Origin: Daphnia carinata
Lineage: Eukaryota > Arthropoda > Branchiopoda > Diplostraca > Daphniidae
Direction: 5' to 3'
NCBI RefSeq assembly: GCF_022539665.2
Contig: NC_081331.1
Coordinates: 13,982,638 to 14,046,637 of the forward strand
Length of the DNA: 64,000 nucleotides
The notes under the pieces are model-generated. The model made no database searches. It worked only from the letters and a program-made list of their open reading frames with translations, and was not told the origin of the DNA. This document shows, one piece after another, positions 57,254 through 64,000 of this stretch; the first letter of the stretch is position 1, and each line of letters opens with the position of its first letter. The translations under genes were made by a program, and so were the position numbers.

Positions 57254-58158
57254 CTGGATTTTATCAGTGAACGCGATCAGAAAGAGGATTTTTGTAGCTC
57301 TTTTCGAAGAGAGTCAACTATGTCCACACTTGGCAATTTAAAGACATCCAAAATAAAAACAGAGCTCACGGAAGGGGAACGAACACTTAACACATATACG
57401 GGTTTAAAAGTGTGTGCGAAAAAGAGAGAGGGTTGATGCTGTGCAAGAAGCATTACTTTCACTAAAAATCACTTAAAACGGTTGACACAAGGCTATTTTC
57501 TTCCATATCTGATTCTACACGTGTGCTTCTTCCAGTCCTATACCGACTGCTAGGCTTCTTCGGTATACGATCGCTATCGACCGTAGGTCATTCGTCAAAC
57601 GTCAATCATGTCGTCATAGATGTCCTGCAGAAGTTTAAAAACACCGGCTTGATGGATATCCGCATAAAATTGACAGTAAAAGAACCTGGATGATACATTT
57701 ATCTCGTTCGCAAAAATTTCCGAGAAAGAAGTTTGTCAGACTTTCTCTTTGTTTGGCGTTCGTGCGTGATGACGTGATGCTAGTGACATACTCTTGGTGA
57801 TGTACCACGATGTATTCTTTGTGTATCGATTCCAATTTCGTTGAAATGGGCGTTCGGTTTTAGCGAAAAGGTGTACTGTACATCAGACAACCATCAAAGG
57901 GATTGCGTTGATCCTACTGAGTATGTTTCCAGATCTTCAGGATTGAATAGCTGGGCTCTATCAGCGCACATTAAATTCATTTTTAGAATGGCATTTTCAA
58001 TCATAAACATAAAACCGTGTATTACGTTAGCAATTCGAAACAATGTAGACTACATGTGAGCGTTATGATACAAATAGACAATCAAGAGGCAAGCCGAGGC
58101 AGTTCCAGAAACTTGGCAAAACCCGTGGATATTCAATCAACGGAAGAGTTTCGTGTAT
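57254..58158. other. Spacer between CPm32 and CPm33
   Basis: No coding exon or RNA gene recognised. It should hold CPm32 upstream control sequence and the CPm33 3' UTR. Confidence 0.55.
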
Positions 58159-59012
58159 CTACAAGGCAGTTGCAGCTGATTCTACTGGAGCAGACGCAAC
58201 AGGAGTATCTTCAGCTGGAACAGAATCATCCAGAGAGTTTTGAACTGGAACAGTTTCGGCCGGACTGCTTATAGCTGGAGCAGCTTCTACTGGGGCAGCT
58301 TCAGCTGGAACAGCTGCATCAGCAGAAGGTTCAGCCGGAGCAGCATCAACCATAGAATCTTGAGCTGGAGAACTTGCAGCTGGAACAGGATCTTGGGAAG
58401 CTTCCACCAGATTTCCCTCGGCAACAACAACAGCACTGACAGGCTTCTCAGTGGCAATGGAAATGGCGTCCACAGCAGCCTCCATGTCTGCCAGCATCTT
58501 CACGACGTGTTCGGGAGTAGGTGGAGGAGTAGGCAAGTGATCACCGGTGGCCTGGAATCCGTTCTCATTAGCGATCCACGTAACGGTAATGACAGCTCCT
58601 TCCGGATTAGTAAACGAGAAAGAGCCACTAGACACCGTGCCACTACCTGTACCGATTTGCTTCTGATTGCCACTCTCATTGACGACGATGCCGTGTCCAG
58701 TCTCGAAGCTACACAATTTCATACGTTAAATCTGATATCATACAATTTACCATTAGTGACAAAAGTTGGTTTACTTGTTGACGAATGCTCCGTTCTCTAC
58801 AGACAGTTCTTGTTTCAAAATGGGGATCGGGGTAGTTGTGATGGGTTCGATCGATGGCGCATCGGCAGCAGTGGGATCAGAACTCGAACCCAATGGCGAA
58901 GCGCAAACGGCCGCAATAAGAGCAGTGAAAACAAGTGTCTATGCGAATGAATATGAACATCATTAGTTTTGAATTGTTTTCTTAACTAATCGGCATTACG
59001 TACGTATTTCAT
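58159..59012 (-). CDS. CPm33: RR-1 cuticle protein with Ala/Pro/Glu-rich tail
   Basis: Exons 59004-59012 (MKY), 58775-58938 and 58159-58708 give 240 residues. Signal peptide MKYTLVFTALIAAVCA, then SPLGSSSD and an acidic, Pro/Thr-rich stretch. The domain core at about 86-117 is diverged: SFSFTNPEGAVITVTWIANENG has Asn for the conserved Asp of ADENG and Phe for both core Tyr. The link before it is three residues short (GTGSGTV). The array-type helix PEHVVKMLADMEAA at 123-136 is followed by about 104 residues of Ala, Pro, Glu, Val and Ser in irregular PAEAAPVEAAP-like units. The tail suggests a disordered or matrix-binding extension. Confidence 0.93.
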
Positions 59013-59076
59013 TTTGATGTTGGGAACGTGGCAAAGTGCTGCGATTGAATGTGTCTATCCAACTGCCATTCGTTGT

Positions 59077-59084
59077 CTTATATA
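59077..59084 (-). promoter_or_regulatory. TATA box of CPm33
   Basis: TATATAAG on the minus strand, 65 nt upstream of the ATG. Confidence 0.65.
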
Positions 59085-62000
59085 CTACAAGTGAATTTCG
59101 AAATTTTTCGACGACGTGTTGGCGGTCGTGACCCATTTCCTGTTCAGGTTCGCACAAAATGTCAATCCAAGTAAGGTGCTCACTATGAACTAGAACATGT
59201 TGTGCAGGCGACGAAAAACAAGGAGGTTTTTTTTCGATTAGTCGCTATACTAAATCGAAGCACAAAGGCCAAATGAGAAGCTCTATAAGGAAAATATGAA
59301 CGAGATTATTTCCTCTTACGGATGTCCGAAAGCCAATTCAAACGAAATTCGGCTGGTTTTTTTTTCCAGCCATCACTGGCTAACAGGAAATCGCCTTACA
59401 CAGTAACTTTGACCTTATGCAATCTAAAAAAGGAAACTAGTCTGACCTCAATTTCAAAGTCAAAGCTTGTGTGTTTCAGATTTCCAGAAGAGGACACGGC
59501 CCTTACGCTGAATTGAATTTTTCTTTTTGGAAAAAAGTGCTGCGTAAAAAGGGGCGTAATGACGTTGTCATGGCCGTTGTTATTTAGCAGCGAGATAATA
59601 ACTACTCACTGTTCATAGCAATCGACAGCTGATACATCAAATGCCCTGCTGATTTTAGAGGGGTGTATAAAAAACAATCACCCGGCAGGCATCCGCGTGA
59701 TTGATAGCTTAAACCCCCCCAACACTGTTGTATGCTATTAAAAACTTTCTTTTTCATTTCGCATGCGCATGACGCACATGAAACGTAACATTTGTCATCG
59801 CCATGTCCCACGCGGTTCATCATTAACAAAAAACCCCGTGATTTTCAAGCCAATTTCTTTCGTTTTTTCGTACATTGCATCATGCAAAGTCTTATGACTG
59901 TTGAGGCTTTAAATCAAGGGTGGTAGACAACTCCCCCCACTTCAAATTCCCAAACCTAGTTTAGACTCGAAATACATTGAAATCAATTAGCTTTAGTGTG
60001 TATGTGTATATCTGTTCCAGCCATGCGGTGGGCGTATAATAGCTTCGCAATTACCATACGAGCAGGGACGGCTGGAATTGGCAAATGAGATCACGAATTT
60101 ATTGCACTACATAGCTAAGGTGCCATAACTGTTGTTTACGCAATGTCAATACAGGAAATGTGACAGTCAACGATAAGCATATTACCATAAACATGGAAAT
60201 AAGGGCATGCAATTGCACATAGTGGGGAAGGACCGGTACAGCTGCGCATTTTTTTTTTTTCCCGCAGCAAGGCCGCGTTATTTTGCACATTTGCAAGTTG
60301 CTATTTGTTACGTATTTTTAAGTGAAGGTAACAAAAATAGAATTGCGCTTGAGTGGGGATTGTTTTCCTGTGTGGTTAATACTCGTGAATTCCAAGAAGG
60401 AAGTATACGAAACGAAGGCTAACAGCAGAAAAAACTAGCGTTCCAAAATCCTTTCACGAAACAAAAGTCATCGAGTTCATTTATGTTTTTCGAAAAACTG
60501 AGACTATTTAAAGCTAAATTATGCTGGTAGATTGGGTAGTATTTCCAAATTGAGAGCCGAACGTAAGAAGGTCGACTGTTGTTGCGGCAGGGCACTCACG
60601 CACACACAACAGAGGGAAGCGGAAGATGGCAATTGGAAAGTCTGTTGCAAATCATTATTCTTCTGATTTGTCATTGACTCTAATATGAGCCTCCTCTCCA
60701 AGCCCAGGAAGCTAACGGAACATAATTATCCTGAGATGTATAATTGCTGGATTTCTCTCTTTGCCGAGTTTCTCCAACCCGAAACAGGTAACACGAAATG
60801 GAGCTTCTATTTGCGTATTATTATGGCGCAAATAGATAATCGTATACGTCTTGAAACTTTTTCTATCGGTGGATTCATATTTAGCATATTGAAAAAATGG
60901 GAGAGAAAGCATTTTGGAACAATCATACATGTCCTCTTTCCGTATGCTTATAGGATGCACTGCTGTAACTTATTGTTCGTAGGTTCAACTAAGGTGGTAT
61001 ACCTGCACATAAACTGTTGCCAACGTGCGCAACCTGTTTGCCTTGTGCGCTATGCAAGTTTCTAGGAATTCCAGGTATTGCATTGTGGGTAGCTCTGTTA
61101 GCGTTAGCTAAATTTGATTTTCTTAAAATAACATTTTCTTATTTCGTAGAAACGACAACAAGTGAAAGTAAGTCGATATAAAATCAACGTCCCTTTGTTT
61201 TTAATTGAAGTAGAAAAGTATGACGGCAATGTTTTTGTAAGGCAATTCTGTATGATTTGCCGTTTCTGTATAATCAAAACTACAATAAAAAAAATATATA
61301 TTTGTTTGTGCATTTCGCTGTGGTTCCAATGGCAGCTCGATCGCTATACATGCTCGTTTGTTTCTATACGCAATCATCGTTTCTAGAACGGTGAAAATAA
61401 TCCAGGTGAAGGTCGCGTTGCAAACCGCCGATACCGGCAACATTCAGCCATGAAACCAAACCAGTCATTCTCAAATCATAATCAGTGGGCGAACCCTTTC
61501 GACTACCTTGTGAACACGTTACCGAGAGCAAGCTCGATCAATTTTTTGTTGTTGTTGTTCATCATCAAATCCAACGCCGAAATGTATAACCATCAATCTC
61601 TAAATCAACGTAACATGTAGTCTTTAAATCCCACGGTGGTGTGCCGCTATGTACAGCAACACCATGTTCCTTTTGCCATTGAATATTAACGAGTGTGTGG
61701 GTTTCATTGGAGCGAATGTGATAGTCCGTCAATGTATTCAGTCAAGGTCTAAGCCGCTCGCCTATATACGTCGTTACACAGCCTATTTACCATAAAAGAA
61801 TAGCCTCCAAAAAAATCAAGTTTCTATCTAACAACTCAAATCTTTGTGCGACCTGCTTTGTTATGCACATGTAGGTGGGTTATCACTTGATGGAGCTTCC
61901 GGTGGCGTGCGGATAGTTGACAGAGGAGCCTCGTCATTGGGCGTAAACGTTGGCATACATTTCCACGAGTCATGCGGGATTGGCCGCTGCCGAAATTTGA

Positions 62001-62276
62001 AGTAGTGCGAATACCTGTACAAGCACCTGTTGATTAGCCGTCAGATATCATCATAAGGAATATGATTCGACACAAAAAAAAAAAATGAAATCCACATGAG
62101 GCGTATTGCGATTATTAGGACTATCAGGTTTGCAATGAATCAGCTGTTATTTTTTTGACAATAACGATTTCTGCGGGTCGATTTTCTCATCGTAAAAACC
62201 AATTGGCGTAACCGAATGCCAATTCTGTCGCCACACACACACACACAGACGTGTGCTGCGTGTAAAGGTTGACAAC
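59085..62276. other. 3.2-kb gene-free stretch
   Basis: No RR exon signature, tRNA or transposon seen on either strand. Contains poly-T runs and a short CA repeat at 62232-62246. The longest open frame (60685-61065) is 126 codons, without recognisable features. Confidence 0.5.
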
Positions 62277-62284
62277 TATAAAAG
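62277..62284 (+). promoter_or_regulatory. Orphan TATA box
   Basis: TATAAAAG with no coding exon in the next 1.7 kb. A GTTGGTAGGAG sequence at about 62359 could be a donor ending a non-coding first exon of a gene beyond the window. Weak evidence. Confidence 0.3.
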
Positions 62285-64000
62285 AGTGTTTAATTGGAAA
62301 CGACACTTTTAACAGGGCCGCCGTTTCTTCAATTCACCACCACGATTTGTAGAATCAGTTGGTAGGAGAAAATCAAGACATTTGTTCAATCCACCTGTCT
62401 CATTGCTGTGGGAAAGACGTCGCGCGTTATCCAGTCAGTGCTGGCTGTTTCCATTTATTTCTTTTTCGAAAGCCCTCGAATGAATTGTACGCATCGAGAA
62501 TATCGGATGTGCCGTAACCTAATTGGGCATGGCCGCATCCATGTTTTGTTTTTTTATATATGTCTGAGCTTGTTAGAAAATGAAATACACTTTCATTTTT
62601 ATTCCGTTACACCAATTTGGATAGCGAGAGTCGCCCATAGCGAACGAAGAATCAACGATCGTGACGGCCCGTTAAAAGAAAGAGAAAATGAAGACACGTA
62701 GATGGTAAAACATTTCATCCATCATGATAACAAGTTCTTGACAATAGAATATATATTTTTTTTTTTTTAATAAATTCTTTAAGCTTTAAGAAACGACCTG
62801 CTGTTTTGCAAAATATTTGGGGCATTTGCTTCTCATTTTGCGCCGACATTAACATGAATGAAACGTCATTTCCCTTCGCGGTGCTGTGCACAACTTCCCG
62901 TTCGGCTTTTTTTTTTTTTTTAATGAGCCGTTGGAAAGAAAGGAAAGTTCATGATGATTAGAATTCGCGAATTTTTGTTTGCGTGGCCGTTCGTCACCGA
63001 AACGAACATGCATCGCATTCCCAATTGAGATTTCCATGCGAATCGGGTCGCTTTCGTTTGTTGTCCTTTTTTTTTTTAAATCCCTCCGATCGTGCGAAAC
63101 GCGATTCGCAACAAGTGTTTGCTGTTGGGAAAAAAAAAAATCTCGCGATTGTTATGGCAGTGTTAATCAACTAAGCGTAAACCATATATATGTGTAAGGT
63201 GTATAATACTCTTTCACGCAATGATGTGATAAACCGAATCTCACCGGTGGTGACGATTGACCGTGGGAAGTAAACGAGTCCCACCTATGAGTATAGGCTT
63301 ACGTCTCGCATGATCTCATATACATCCCGACTATATTCCACTTAACGTTATATTTTTGCATGCGTTTTTTTCTTCGGGGCGGATGTCTAGACATATAACT
63401 ATAAACAAACTAGGAGAAAACAAATTATAATGTGCCGGCCGATTGGCTTATTGTTTATCGACATTTGATGCTGGACTTTTATAGAAGCGATCAAACGTTC
63501 TGATGTGTATCGGCATTTTGTAAAGGAATGACGTCATATCTTTGATGAGAGAAACCCAATTTCGAGGACATCTTTTTAGTTTCTATTTTTTTTTTTTTTA
63601 AATAGGATGTTTCTTGAAGGTACTTTTATTCCTTTTGGGGAGTGTACGCTGTTGAGGTATCAGCAAAAGTGCATCGATGCAAATCATTCGGTATACATCT
63701 TTTGCCGTTAACGTTGGTCGGCAGCGATACTCGAATTGTTGTCTGTTTGAAAAAAAAGGAAACAATAGCTATTGTGTAGGCAGCCATATACAAGAGGAGA
63801 TACGCAATCGGAGCTGATTAACCACCGAATTTTGCTTGAAAAAAGAAAGGGAAGAAAGAGAGAGTCCATTTCTGTGATTTGCCATGGAATGAACCCTTTT
63901 TGCATGCAAACTACTCGAGATAAGGCACGTCTTACTGGACGATCAAACAATTAATAGTTGGACAATTTGCGAGGAAACAGCAATTTTTTTGCGACGTCTT
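62285..64000. other. No gene seen
   Basis: AT-rich with many T runs of 9-14 bases. Open frames are short and featureless. It may be a first intron or distal promoter of a gene to the right. Confidence 0.4.

Noticed and set aside
58240-58950. 236-codon plus-strand frame opposite CPm33
   Set aside because: Antisense to the Ala/Pro/Glu-rich exon, which leaves the other strand open by composition. The minus-strand model has signal peptide, splice sites and RR domain.
60685-61065. 126-codon open frame as a possible gene
   Set aside because: No recognisable motif, no signal peptide, low-complexity surroundings, and an overlapping open frame on the other strand.

Overview
The window looks like nuclear DNA of a small crustacean, most likely a water flea (Daphnia). 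It is AT-rich, with compact genes about 1.5 kb apart, introns of 60-120 bases, GT-AG splicing and TATA promoters. It is dominated by tandem genes for RR-1 (Rebers-Riddiford, chitin_bind_4) cuticle proteins. The genus is inferred from family, gene structure and expansion style, because nothing in the sequence names the species.

Layout. (1) 1-1840: one minus-strand cuticle gene (CPm0) with a four-copy decapeptide tail. (2) 1841-6430: no gene; a repeat-derived block at about 3.95-5.2 kb resembles a spacer of the main array. (3) 6434-53000: thirty plus-strand RR-1 genes (CP1-CP30). Each has a 9-nt first coding exon (Met-Lys-Phe/Leu), a 116- or 119-nt second exon (signal peptide plus the start of the mature protein) and a third exon, almost always exactly 256 nt, carrying the chitin-binding domain. 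(4) 53459-59012: three divergent minus-strand RR-1 genes (CPm31-CPm33), one coding a 773-residue protein. (5) 59085-64000: no recognisable gene; one orphan TATA box.

Structure of the array. Promoter, signal peptide and 3' flank sort the genes into three classes, a, b and c, which repeat in the order b-c-a from CP3 on. Departures from this order are explained by fusions: CP9, CP17 and CP25 have a class b front and a class c-like tail, and CP29 has a class a front and a class c tail. Over this lies a segmental duplication of about 12.03 kb (about 20955-32985 against 32986-45000), with a third near-identical partial copy to about 48330. Introns and spacers of the copies are almost unchanged, yet exon 3 of several paired genes differs in a short block covering the chitin-binding core. 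This suggests small-scale gene conversion among array members.

Together the genes would supply small secreted chitin-binding proteins to the procuticle, probably in pulses tied to moulting. Shared proximal boxes (class-specific, 20-70 bases upstream of TATA) suggest co-regulation within classes. Unusual members are CP15 (core Trp to Leu plus a three-residue insertion), CP16 (one-base deletion at the start of exon 3) and CP17/CP25 (an in-frame TAG at the usual acceptor, avoided by a tandem acceptor 3 nt downstream).
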